From an uncultured Clostridia bacterium (GTDB lineage Bacteria; Bacillota; Clostridia; UMGS1810): a stretch of 29,086 nucleotides of DNA. The notes beneath the pieces were generated by a model that worked only from the letters and a program-made list of their open reading frames with translations, searched no databases and was not told the DNA's origin. The position numbers were made by a program, and so were the translations under genes. Below are positions 15,759 through 23,215 of this stretch, one piece after another (position 1 is the stretch's first letter; every line of letters begins with the position of its first letter). Where the stretch lies: the NCBI GenBank assembly GCA_905210855.1, contig CAJLYL010000013.1, positions 1-29,086 of the forward strand. Reading direction: 5' to 3'.

Positions 15759-16075
15759 GCAGGTATGCTTCATTTTTCGGACGCACACAGACTTGTGCCG
15801 TCAGTGTATGTATTTTTTATTCTTGTCGCCTGCGTCGAAGCAAGCCGTGCATCGCGCGCTGCAAATTGGAGATTTACAGCTTACTCGCTTTGCTGTTTCT
15901 CCTTTTTTCCCACTGTGTACCCGAAGGGTGAAAAGGCACGCTGCGCTACCACCTTTTTGGGAGCCCTGCGCTGAACTTGCCGCCTGAGAATAAAAAACAC
16001 ATACACATCCTTTGATGATGATTTGTCCACGCAAGTTGTGTCGTTTACATCAGCGCAAAATGAAACATACCTGCG
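15759..16075. repeat. Nested palindromic element, variant copy 3 with enlarged loop and different outer arms
   Basis: The inner inverted repeat (15804-16006) has the same GTGTATGTATTTTTTATTCT and AGAATAAAAAACACATACAC arms as the other copies, but the loop is about 118 bp longer. The loop contains a terminator-like hairpin (GGAGA/ACAGC at 15868-15880 with GCTGT/TCTCC at 15892-15902, then T6). The right half of the central motif (GCGCTGAACTTG) survives. The outer arms differ: GCAGGTATGCTTCATTTT near 15759-15776 and GCGCAAAATGAAACATACCT near 16053-16072. It occupies most of the 15722-16245 gap. Confidence 0.8.
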
Positions 16076-16114
16076 CGTAAAAAATTCAAATAAAATAACA
16101 TTTTATAAAACAAT

Positions 16115-16135
16115 TCGGTATCAAACCGATTTTTT
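16115..16135 (+). terminator. Weak terminator-like hairpin upstream of the PTS regulator
   Basis: TCGGT pairs with ACCGA (5 bp, 5-nt loop) and is followed by six T. The stem is short. It lies before the probable promoter of the PTS operon and may simply insulate it. I considered a BglG-type antiterminator site but see no ~30-nt two-bulge RNA motif here. Confidence 0.35.
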
Positions 16136-16211
16136 GGGTCAACAATATTAATTGCAGAAAAGTTTCACTAATGTGTCAAAAATTCAAAAATACCAAACAC
16201 AAAATTCAGTG

Positions 16212-16217
16212 TATAAT
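16212..16217 (+). promoter_or_regulatory. Possible -10 element of the PTS operon
   Basis: TATAAT at 16212-16217, 28 nt before the regulator start codon. The -35 at the standard distance (AATACC) is poor, which fits a promoter that needs an activator such as the PRD protein encoded just downstream. Confidence 0.4.
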
Positions 16218-16245
16218 CTGAATTGTACAAAGGAGCCGCACTAAA

Positions 16246-18213
16246 ATGAACAAAAGACAGACCGAAATACTAAGACTTTTGAAAAACAATCAGGGCTACA
16301 TGACATTTGCCGAGATTGCAGCTCAAATGAATGTCTCGGTTAAGACAGTCAGAAATGACATCGCAGCCGCAAGAGAGCTGCCGGAGATTTGCCTGGAGAC
16401 GAAACCCCACAGCGGAGTCAGACTGAAGATGACCGAAGAGCAGTGGAACAAGCTCTTCGAATCGGACGGCGACGAGGACAGGGAGATAATGTTCTTCATC
16501 CTGCGCCGCCTGATGAAAAACGGCAGTCTGACAGCGCAGCGCCTCTCGGAGCAATACTACCTCGGCAGAACTCAGCTTGACAAAATTCTCGACCGCGTAT
16601 CTGCCTGGTTCTGCGAGAAACGCATAGTCTTTGAACGCCGCCGCGGCAAGGGATTGTCCATAGTGAGCGGAGAGTTCAATTACAGGATAGCGTCTCTCAG
16701 CCTCTATCGGGAATATATCCCCGAGTATGCGGCACTTGCGCAGGTATCCTCGGCGCCGTTTGATTTTATGACGGAGCGTGAATACTCCGCAATGTGCGCC
16801 GCTCTCGGCGGATTTGAGCCGACAGGCGCGGCGCGCGCCATAGCGGACACCGAGGCGGAATTTGCACTCAGCTTCAGCTATGATTCGGGCGTGAATCTGC
16901 TTTTCCTCGCGGCAATCACGGTGCTGCGGATACGCAGCGGCAACCCCGTGGCTATGCCGAGTGTGAAAAAGTGCAGCGCCGACGGAGAATCGGCGGCGGT
17001 AATCGGCGGATATCTGGCGGACAGGCTGGATAGCGAGTACGGCATTGCGCTTTCCGATGAAGAGCGAGGTTTTATCGAGTTTGCGGTGGACGCGTCCGAG
17101 GTGGAGCGCTTTGAGAGTGAAGAGGCGCGCAGGCGGTTTGAGGGAATGAACATTGAGCTGTGCCGCCTCACGGTGCGAAGCGTCAGCCTGATAAGCGAGG
17201 TTGCCGGAGTGGATTTGAGGGACGACAGGTTCTTTGTAAAGCAGATGTTTTTGCAGCTGCGCGCGACCATATCGCGCATCAAGTACGGCATAATCCGCAA
17301 AAACCAGCTTCTGCCCGGCATCAAGGCAAATTACCCCAACATGATGGCGGTGGCGTGGTTCCTCGGCAACGTGTTTGAAAAGGAGCTCGGGCTCGAGATA
17401 AACGAGCACGAGGTCGGCTTCATAGCGCTGCACATAGGCGGAGCGATAGAGCGCAGGCTCTCGGGGCCGTCGGCTTGCATAGTCTGCGACTACGGAGTGG
17501 GCATTTCTCACATACTGAGGGAGAAGATATCGAGGGTGATGCCCGAGATAAAAATCACCTCCGTTTTCTCCGGCCGTGACATAGCGGCGATAAAAAAGGA
17601 GCAGTGCGATTTTGTTATATCCACGATTCCGCTCGACTCCTACCGCATGAACATCGATGTGGTTACGGTGGGTCATCTGCTCGGCGAGAGAGACATTGCC
17701 AAGATAGAGGAGCAGACGAGAAAGGTGCGCGCCGGAAGGAGCGGCGCGGCAAGGCGGGTAGGACCGGTTACACAGCTGTTCACGAGGGATCTCATCTTCC
17801 CGAAGTATCGTGCGCAGAGCAAGGATGAGCTTTTGCACATGATGTGCTCAAGGCTTGCCGCACTCGGCTATGTGTCCGATGAGTTTGAAAAATCCGTCAC
17901 GGACAGGGAGCAGACAACGCCGACGGACATAGGCAGAGGGTTCGCGGTGCCGCACGGCATGAGTGATTTTGTCAACCATTCGGTGGTGGCTTTTGCGTCG
18001 CTGCAAAATCCCGTGCAGTGGAGCGCAGACGGTGCGGAGGCGGATTTGATATTCCTTGTGGCGTTTGATTTGGGCGAGAACGGGGAAGTAAGAAAAAAGA
18101 CGATAAGCTTTTACAAATCCATAGTAACATTTATGGAAGACGGACGTAGGTGCGACGAGCTTAGGCAGCTCTCGGACGGCGATCGGATAATAGATATTTT
18201 TAAAAAATGGTGA
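16246..18213 (+). CDS. PRD-type transcriptional activator with EIIB and EIIA domains (MtlR/ManR-like)
   Basis: The 655-aa protein is a PTS-controlled regulator. In order it has a helix-turn-helix (about 1-60; SVKTVRNDIAA), a second winged helix (about 75-140), PRD1 (about 190-300), PRD2 (about 305-405), an EIIB-like domain (about 408-495) with Cys414 in IVCDYGVGISHIL, and a fructose/mannitol-type EIIA domain (about 508-655) with His570 in AVPHGMS. PRD2 keeps His396 in GFIALHIGGA. PRD1 has GFIEFAVDAS at the matching place, with no histidine. In this family EI/HPr and the cognate EII phosphorylate these sites to signal sugar supply and carbon status. Ribosome binding site AAAGGAG, 11 nt upstream. 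It lies 13 bp before ptsH and very likely activates its own operon. Confidence 0.92.
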   Translation: MNKRQTEILRLLKNNQGYMTFAEIAAQMNVSVKTVRNDIAAARELPEICLETKPHSGVRLKMTEEQWNKLFESDGDEDREIMFFILRRLMKNGSLTAQRLSEQYYLGRTQLDKILDRVSAWFCEKRIVFERRRGKGLSIVSGEFNYRIASLSLYREYIPEYAALAQVSSAPFDFMTEREYSAMCAALGGFEPTGAARAIADTEAEFALSFSYDSGVNLLFLAAITVLRIRSGNPVAMPSVKKCSADGESAAVIGGYLADRLDSEYGIALSDEERGFIEFAVDASEVERFESEEARRRFEGMNIELCRLTVRSVSLISEVAGVDLRDDRFFVKQMFLQLRATISRIKYGIIRKNQLLPGIKANYPNMMAVAWFLGNVFEKELGLEINEHEVGFIALHIGGAIERRLSGPSACIVCDYGVGISHILREKISRVMPEIKITSVFSGRDIAAIKKEQCDFVISTIPLDSYRMNIDVVTVGHLLGERDIAKIEEQTRKVRAGRSGAARRVGPVTQLFTRDLIFPKYRAQSKDELLHMMCSRLAALGYVSDEFEKSVTDREQTTPTDIGRGFAVPHGMSDFVNHSVVAFASLQNPVQWSADGAEADLIFLVAFDLGENGEVRKKTISFYKSIVTFMEDGRRCDELRQLSDGDRIIDIFKKW

Positions 18214-18226
18214 GGAGATAAAGGTC

Positions 18227-18481
18227 ATGGTACAGGTAAAATACAAGATAAAAAACGAAGAAGGTCTCCACGCAAGACCGGCATCGGATTTCTGCAAGAC
18301 GGCAGGACGGTTTGCCAGCGACATAACCGTCATCAAGGACGGCGAGGAATTCGAGGCGAAGAGCATCCTCATGGTGTTGTGCATAGGCGCGGTCAAGGGC
18401 GATGTGATAGAGATAAGGGCAGAGGGCGAGGATGAGCAGGAAGCCATAGACGCTCTTGTGAAGACGCTGGATATGGAGTGA
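18227..18481 (+). CDS. ptsH: Phosphocarrier protein HPr
   Basis: HPr relays phosphate from enzyme I to EIIA domains. The 84-aa protein has the active-site loop GLHARPAS with His15, and Ser46 in EAKSILMVL, the site phosphorylated by HPr kinase for CcpA-type catabolite control in Firmicutes. The downstream IGAVKGDVIEI strand is conserved. It lies 13 bp after the PRD regulator gene and 6 bp before ptsI, so it is cotranscribed with a specific sugar PTS rather than standing as a housekeeping ptsHI unit. Confidence 0.96.
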   Translation: MVQVKYKIKNEEGLHARPASDFCKTAGRFASDITVIKDGEEFEAKSILMVLCIGAVKGDVIEIRAEGEDEQEAIDALVKTLDME

Positions 18482-18487
18482 TACAAA

Positions 18488-20176
18488 ATGAAACTGATAA
18501 AGGGAATTGCCGGTTCGCCCGGTATAGCGCACGCTAAGGTGCTCGAATTCAAAAAATCAGAAAAAAGTGAGAGGAAAACCGAGCGCATAAGCTTTGACCA
18601 AGCCGTGGCAAAGGCGCTTGACAAAGTGAAAAAACTTCATGACAAGGCTCTTGCCGAGATAGGCGGGAAAGAGGCAAAAATCTTTGCCGCGTATGAAATG
18701 CTGCTGGAGGACGCCATGCTCACCGACCCGATAAGGGCGGCGATAGACGGCGGAGAGGACGTGGCAAAAGCCGTGAGCGACATCTGCGGACAGATGGCTG
18801 CCGTACTTGCCGGCAAGAGCAACGAATATATGCGCCGCAGGGCGGACGACATCAGATATGTGGGCGAGCTGCTCACGGATATGATAAACGGGGCGGACAG
18901 CGAATTTGATTTTCCCTCGGGAGATGAAAAATATATTCTTGCGGCGCACGAGCTGACCCCCATGGACACCATGCATTTTGATACAAGCCGTTTAGCGGGG
19001 CTTGTGACGGAGCTGGGCGGTGCGACATCGCACACGGTTATCCTGGCAAAGTCGCTCGGCATACCGGCTGTGGTCGGAGCGAAAGGACTTGAGGGTACGG
19101 ACGGCGAGACGGCGTATCTTGACGGATACAGCGGAGAATTTGCCGTATCGCCCGACGGGGCGGCAGAGGCGGAGTATTCCAAAAAACTCGCCGACGAAAC
19201 GGAGCTTGCGCAAAAACTTGACGAGATAAGGAACACCCGTGCTCACACAAGCGACGGCGAGGAGATTCACGTTTGCGTGAACATCGGTTCGCCGGACGAT
19301 ATGAACGGCTACGCCGCGGAGCATCCCGACGGAGTGGGACTTTTCCGCACGGAGTTTCTCTACTCGGCGGCGAGCAAAAAGCCGACGGTGGAGGAGCAGA
19401 CGAGGGCTTATCGCGAGGTGTTTGAAAAATCGGGCGGCACTCCCGTCGCCGTGAGAACCCTCGACATAGGCGGCGACAAGCAGCTGACATATATGCACAT
19501 GGACAAGGAGGACAATCCTTTCCTCGGCAACAGGGGAATCAGGCTCTGCCTGAACAACCCCGGGATATTTGCCGAGCAGATAAGGGCGCTGCTCATTGCG
19601 GCGCACGGCATGAATGCAAAAATCATGCTGCCGATGATAACGAGCGTTTCCGAGATAGACGCGGCGCGCAGGCTGATTAACGGCGTGGGCGCGGAGCTTG
19701 AGGCGGAGGGCATAGCTTATGCCAAGGACATTCCGGTGGGCATAATGATTGAAACACCGGCGAGCGCCATGACAGCGGACATCTTTGCAAAACACGCGGA
19801 TTTCTTCAGCGTGGGCACAAACGACCTGGTGCAGTATATCAACGCGGCAGACCGCGGCAATGCGGCGGTGGAGAATGTGTACAATCCGTATCATCCGGCA
19901 GTGGTCAGGGCACTGGCAAAGGTGATAAAGAGCGGCGCAGGCGCAGGCATAGAGGTGAGCGTTTGCGGCGACCTGGCGGCAAACCTCGGGTTCACCGAGC
20001 TGCTGATCGGCTTAGGGTTGAAAAAATTCAGCGTGCCGCTGCCAATGGCGGTGAGGGTTAAGCACAGGATAAGCACCATAGATACATCGGAGGCGCGCAG
20101 GATTGCCGAAAAAGCGCTTGCGGCGGAGACAGAGGATGAGATAAAGAATATTCTTGAAAGGAGGTGCGCACAATGA
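18488..20176 (+). CDS. ptsI: PEP-protein phosphotransferase, enzyme I
   Basis: Enzyme I takes phosphate from PEP and passes it to HPr, the first step of all PTS transport. The 562-aa length is typical. The phosphohistidine domain has His182 in GGATSHTVILAKSLGIPAVVG. The C-terminal PEP-binding barrel has GLFRTEFLY, MIETPASAM, FSVGTNDLVQY and VCGDLAAN, with the active-site Cys near residue 493. The start is 6 bp after ptsH and uses a GGAG inside the ptsH 3' end. Its stop TGA overlaps the next ATG (ATGA), showing tight coupling to the EIIA gene. Confidence 0.97.
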   Translation: MKLIKGIAGSPGIAHAKVLEFKKSEKSERKTERISFDQAVAKALDKVKKLHDKALAEIGGKEAKIFAAYEMLLEDAMLTDPIRAAIDGGEDVAKAVSDICGQMAAVLAGKSNEYMRRRADDIRYVGELLTDMINGADSEFDFPSGDEKYILAAHELTPMDTMHFDTSRLAGLVTELGGATSHTVILAKSLGIPAVVGAKGLEGTDGETAYLDGYSGEFAVSPDGAAEAEYSKKLADETELAQKLDEIRNTRAHTSDGEEIHVCVNIGSPDDMNGYAAEHPDGVGLFRTEFLYSAASKKPTVEEQTRAYREVFEKSGGTPVAVRTLDIGGDKQLTYMHMDKEDNPFLGNRGIRLCLNNPGIFAEQIRALLIAAHGMNAKIMLPMITSVSEIDAARRLINGVGAELEAEGIAYAKDIPVGIMIETPASAMTADIFAKHADFFSVGTNDLVQYINAADRGNAAVENVYNPYHPAVVRALAKVIKSGAGAGIEVSVCGDLAANLGFTELLIGLGLKKFSVPLPMAVRVKHRISTIDTSEARRIAEKALAAETEDEIKNILERRCAQ

Positions 20177-20622
20177 ATGTGGCACAGGTATTAAAAAAAG
20201 AGAACATCATTGCAGGGCTTTCGGCACAGACAAAGAGCGAGGCTCTTGAAAAACTGGTACAGCTTTTGTATGAGGGCGGATATCTTGAGGACAGGGACGC
20301 GTTTCTTGCGGACGTGCTGCACAGAGAGGAGATATCCACAACGGGCATCGGAAACGGAATAGCCATTCCGCACGGCAAATCGTCCGCCGTTAAGGAAACC
20401 ACGGTTGCCGTAGGCAGGCTCACATCAAGTCTTGAGTGGGAAAGCGTGGATGACAAGCCGGTGGAACTTATAGTGCTGCTGGCGGTAAACGACGCAGACA
20501 AGACGGGAGTTCACGTAAAGCTGCTGTCGGAGATGGCGCGAAAGCTTGCGTCGGAGCAGAACTGCAAAAAACTGCTTGAAGCTGAGGACGCACAGGGAAT
20601 TATAGATGTATTTTCGGAGTGA
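20173..20622 (+). CDS. PTS EIIA component, fructose/mannitol type
   Basis: The 149-aa EIIA accepts phosphate from HPr on His67 (GIAIPHGKS) and hands it to EIIB. The fold signature ISTTGIGNGIAIPHGK is that of the fructose-mannitol EIIA family (PTS_EIIA_2). I chose the ATG at 20173, which overlaps the ptsI stop, because AAAGGAGG lies 8 nt upstream; a GTG at 20164 would begin within that site. EIIA, EIIB and EIIC are separate polypeptides here rather than fused. The EIIA domain of the regulator at 16246 belongs to the same type. Confidence 0.94.
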   Translation: MNVAQVLKKENIIAGLSAQTKSEALEKLVQLLYEGGYLEDRDAFLADVLHREEISTTGIGNGIAIPHGKSSAVKETTVAVGRLTSSLEWESVDDKPVELIVLLAVNDADKTGVHVKLLSEMARKLASEQNCKKLLEAEDAQGIIDVFSE

Positions 20623-20645
20623 GATAAACGAAAGGAGAAATTATC

Positions 20646-20957
20646 ATGAAAATTGTAGGAATTGCAGCGTGCACATCGGGTATCGCACACACTTATATCG
20701 CAAAGGAAAAATTAGTTGCGGCGGCAAAGGAACTGGGTCATGAGGCTCACATAGAGACTCAGGGCACAATAGGCACCGAGGACGAACTCACCGCGGCGGA
20801 CATCGCGGCGGCAGACGTAGTCATCATTGCGGCGGACATCAAGGTGGGCGGCAAGGATCGCTTCAAGGGCAAACGCATTGTGGAAGTGCCCACGACGATT
20901 GCAATAAAATCGCCCAAGGCTCTGCTTAACAAGATTGAAGAAGAACTCAAAGGATGA
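20646..20957 (+). CDS. PTS EIIB component, fructose family
   Basis: The 103-aa EIIB carries phosphate on Cys9 and gives it to the incoming sugar. The active-site loop reads ACTSGIAHTYIA; the usual form is CPTGIAHT, so the proline after the cysteine is replaced by threonine and the following threonine by serine. The downstream HIETQGTIG and ADVVIIAADIKVGGKDRFKG segments are typical of fructose-type EIIB. Ribosome binding site AAAGGAG. It lies between the EIIA and EIIC genes of the same transporter. Confidence 0.95.
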   Translation: MKIVGIAACTSGIAHTYIAKEKLVAAAKELGHEAHIETQGTIGTEDELTAADIAAADVVIIAADIKVGGKDRFKGKRIVEVPTTIAIKSPKALLNKIEEELKG

Positions 20958-20985
20958 TAAAAATTTTTTCAAGGAGGAAGGAAAG

Positions 20986-22062
20986 ATGAAAAAGTTACAG
21001 CTTAAAAAGCACGCACTGACCGGAATATCATTTATGCTCCCCCTCGTTGTGGCGTCAGGTTTGCTGATCGCCATAGGCAACATCTTCGGCGGTAATCCGG
21101 ACATCATCACCGACTACAAGGCAGGCTACAACATTTGGCAGGCAGCTGTCACACTCGGCGTTTACGGCATGGGGCTTCTCCCGGGCGTTATGGGCGCGGC
21201 GATAGCCTACTCCATAGCCGACCGACCCGGTATTGCCCCCGGTCTGCTCATGGGTATGATTGCTCAGAACATGGGCGCAGGATTCCTGGGCGGTATGCTC
21301 GGCGGATATCTGGCAGGTTACTTTGTGGAATTTCTCAAAAACAATCTCAAAGTGCCCAGATGGGCGCAGGGTCTTATGCCGATGATGATTATACCGCTGC
21401 TTGCGTCGGTGGTTATAGGTCTCATCATGTTCTTTGTAATCGGCGGCCCGATAGCATGGGCGTCCGAGGCGCTCACCAATTTCCTGGTTAATATGCAGAC
21501 AGGCTCAAGAGGTATCTTCGGCGCAATAATGGGCGCTATGGCGGCATTTGATTTCGGCGGCCCGGTAAACAAGGTTGCTTCGCTCTTTGCGGACGGTCTG
21601 CTCATGGACGGAGTTTACGGCCCCGAGGCTGTTAAGATTTGCGCGTCCATGATTCCGCCCTTCGGTGTGGCTCTGTCATGGCTGATAAAGCGCTCCAGAT
21701 ACACCAGGAGCGAGACAGACAACATCAAGATAGCATTCCCCATGGGCATATGCATGATTACCGAGGGCGTTATCCCGATTGCGGCGGTTGACCCGATAAG
21801 GGTTATCGCGTCATGTTCAATCGGTGCTGCTGTGGGCGGCGCGCTCATCATGATTCTCAATGTCGGCTCTATGGTTCCCTCCGGCGGAATGTTCATTGTT
21901 CCGGCTATGATTAATCCCTGGGGATTCATGATAGCCCTCACCGTTGGCACGGTTATAACCGCTCTGCTGCTGGTTGCGCTTAAGAAAGACGCAAAAGAAG
22001 AGGACACGGTGGTGCTGGACGAAGAGGAAGAGGCAGACCTCTCGGCAATAAAATTTAACTAA
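20986..22062 (+). CDS. PTS EIIC permease, fructose family
   Basis: The 358-aa integral membrane permease binds and translocates the sugar. It begins KHALTGISFMLPLVVASGLL, a hallmark of the fructose-type EIIC. Multiple hydrophobic segments follow, plus the conserved FGGPVNKVA motif and ITEGVIPIAAVDPIR near the substrate site, then an acidic C-terminal tail. ATG at 20986 has AAGGAGGAAG upstream; a longer reading from 20935 would overlap EIIB and is rejected. Substrate cannot be fixed from sequence. Absence of a 1-phosphofructokinase gene nearby and presence of two aldolases point to a ketose other than plain fructose, or to direct cleavage of a ketose phosphate. Confidence 0.94.
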   Translation: MKKLQLKKHALTGISFMLPLVVASGLLIAIGNIFGGNPDIITDYKAGYNIWQAAVTLGVYGMGLLPGVMGAAIAYSIADRPGIAPGLLMGMIAQNMGAGFLGGMLGGYLAGYFVEFLKNNLKVPRWAQGLMPMMIIPLLASVVIGLIMFFVIGGPIAWASEALTNFLVNMQTGSRGIFGAIMGAMAAFDFGGPVNKVASLFADGLLMDGVYGPEAVKICASMIPPFGVALSWLIKRSRYTRSETDNIKIAFPMGICMITEGVIPIAAVDPIRVIASCSIGAAVGGALIMILNVGSMVPSGGMFIVPAMINPWGFMIALTVGTVITALLLVALKKDAKEEDTVVLDEEEEADLSAIKFN

Positions 22063-22095
22063 ATCCGGATTTTGTTTTGGGAGGCGACCGAAAAA

Positions 22096-22947
22096 ATGTA
22101 TGTATCAATGAAAGAAATGCTTGAAAAAGCAAACGAAAACAATTATGCGGTCATGGCGATAAACTGCTTTAATCTCGAGACTGCGCGCTCGGTTATATCC
22201 GCCGCGGAGAAGTCGAAAGCACCGATTATCGTAAACATTTTCAAAGACCATTATCTCACCCACTGTGACAGCGGACTGATTGTGCCCATAGTGCGCACCC
22301 TGGCTCAGTGCTCGGGCGTGAATGTAGCGCTCAACCTTGACCACGGTCAAGAGGAAGAATATGTCATCGGCGCGATTGACGGCGGCTTTTCATCGGTCAT
22401 GATAGACGCGTCGCGGTTCGATATTGACAAAAACATTGAGATAACAAAGCGCGTCACGGACTATGCGCACAAGCGCGGCGTGAGCGTTGAGGGCGAGATA
22501 GGCTGCCTGGGCGCAAGCGAGGGCGGCGAGTTCACCGGCGAGGAAATGTACACCGATCCGCTCCAGGCAAAGCGATTTTTTGCCGAGACGGGCATAGACG
22601 CCCTGGCGGTGTCCATAGGCACATCGCACGGCAATTATCCCGACGGCATGGTTCCTGAGTTCGATTTTGACCGTCTGGCGGAGATAAAGAGGCTGACAAA
22701 CGCTCCGCTTGTGCTCCACGGCGGCTCGGGGTCGGGCAGGGACAACATTGTGCGCTCGGTAAAAGGCGGCATAAACAAGATAAACGTCGGATGCGACTTC
22801 ATGAATGCAAACCGCGACGCGGCGGCGAGGATTCTTAAGGAAAATCCCGATATAAATTATTTTGACCTCATATCGGAAACGGAGAATGAAAGCGAGGAGC
22901 TTGTGAGATACTATATAGGCCTCTCGGGTTCAGAGGGCAGGAATTGA
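22096..22947 (+). CDS. Class II (zinc) ketose-bisphosphate aldolase, first copy
   Basis: Class II aldolases use Zn2+ to cleave ketose 1,6-bisphosphates (fructose, tagatose) or related ketose phosphates to DHAP and an aldehyde. The 283-aa protein has the catalytic Asp and zinc His in NLDHGQ, a zinc Glu/Gly strand (VEGEIG), zinc His residues in GTSHGNYP and VLHGGSGSG, and the phosphate-binding KINVGCD. Length and motifs fit the GatY/KbaY/Fba group. I chose ATG 22096 with GGGAGG 11 nt upstream; an upstream TTG-type start adds residues unlike the family. The gene lies 33 bp after EIIC. Its substrate relative to the second aldolase is unknown. Confidence 0.92.
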   Translation: MYVSMKEMLEKANENNYAVMAINCFNLETARSVISAAEKSKAPIIVNIFKDHYLTHCDSGLIVPIVRTLAQCSGVNVALNLDHGQEEEYVIGAIDGGFSSVMIDASRFDIDKNIEITKRVTDYAHKRGVSVEGEIGCLGASEGGEFTGEEMYTDPLQAKRFFAETGIDALAVSIGTSHGNYPDGMVPEFDFDRLAEIKRLTNAPLVLHGGSGSGRDNIVRSVKGGINKINVGCDFMNANRDAAARILKENPDINYFDLISETENESEELVRYYIGLSGSEGRN

Positions 22948-22996
22948 CAGATACAAAATCGGAAATGGGTTATATGTCAATTTGAGCACAGCTTGA

Positions 22997-23105
22997 TATA
23001 TTAGGCTGTGTATGTTCGGGCGAGAGGTATATGTTGTGTGTCAGCGAGATCCATAGCGCCTTCAGAGCGCGTGCCGAGCAGATACACAACATATATAGCG
23101 AGCCG
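22997..23105. repeat. Second palindrome type within the PTS operon
   Basis: The arms near 23023-23046 (AGAGGTATATGTTGTGTGTC) and 23074-23105 (CCGAGCAGATACACAACATA then TATAGCGAGCC) are imperfect inverse complements sharing the core TATATGTTGTGT. A small hairpin (CACAGC/GCTGTG) precedes it from about 22987. It fills most of the 268-bp gap between the two aldolase genes. The right arm, read in reverse complement, matches the sequence beginning at 29056 near the window end. Confidence 0.75.
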
Positions 23106-23215
23106 ATTTGCAATCTTTCATTTATCGTATATTGACGCGAAATGACTGCGAATTGCAATGGATTCTCAGGCTACGAATTAATTGTTAAACAAAATTTTAA
23201 GGAGATGTGATTATT

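Noticed and set aside
16076..16245. BglG-type ribonucleic antiterminator site before the PRD protein
   Set aside because: Only a 5-bp stem with T6 is seen. The regulator has DNA-binding helix-turn-helix domains rather than an RNA-binding CAT domain.
16270..17838. Long minus-strand open frame opposite the PRD regulator
   Set aside because: Composition is Arg/His/Ala-rich shadow coding, with no ribosome binding site and no recognisable domain.
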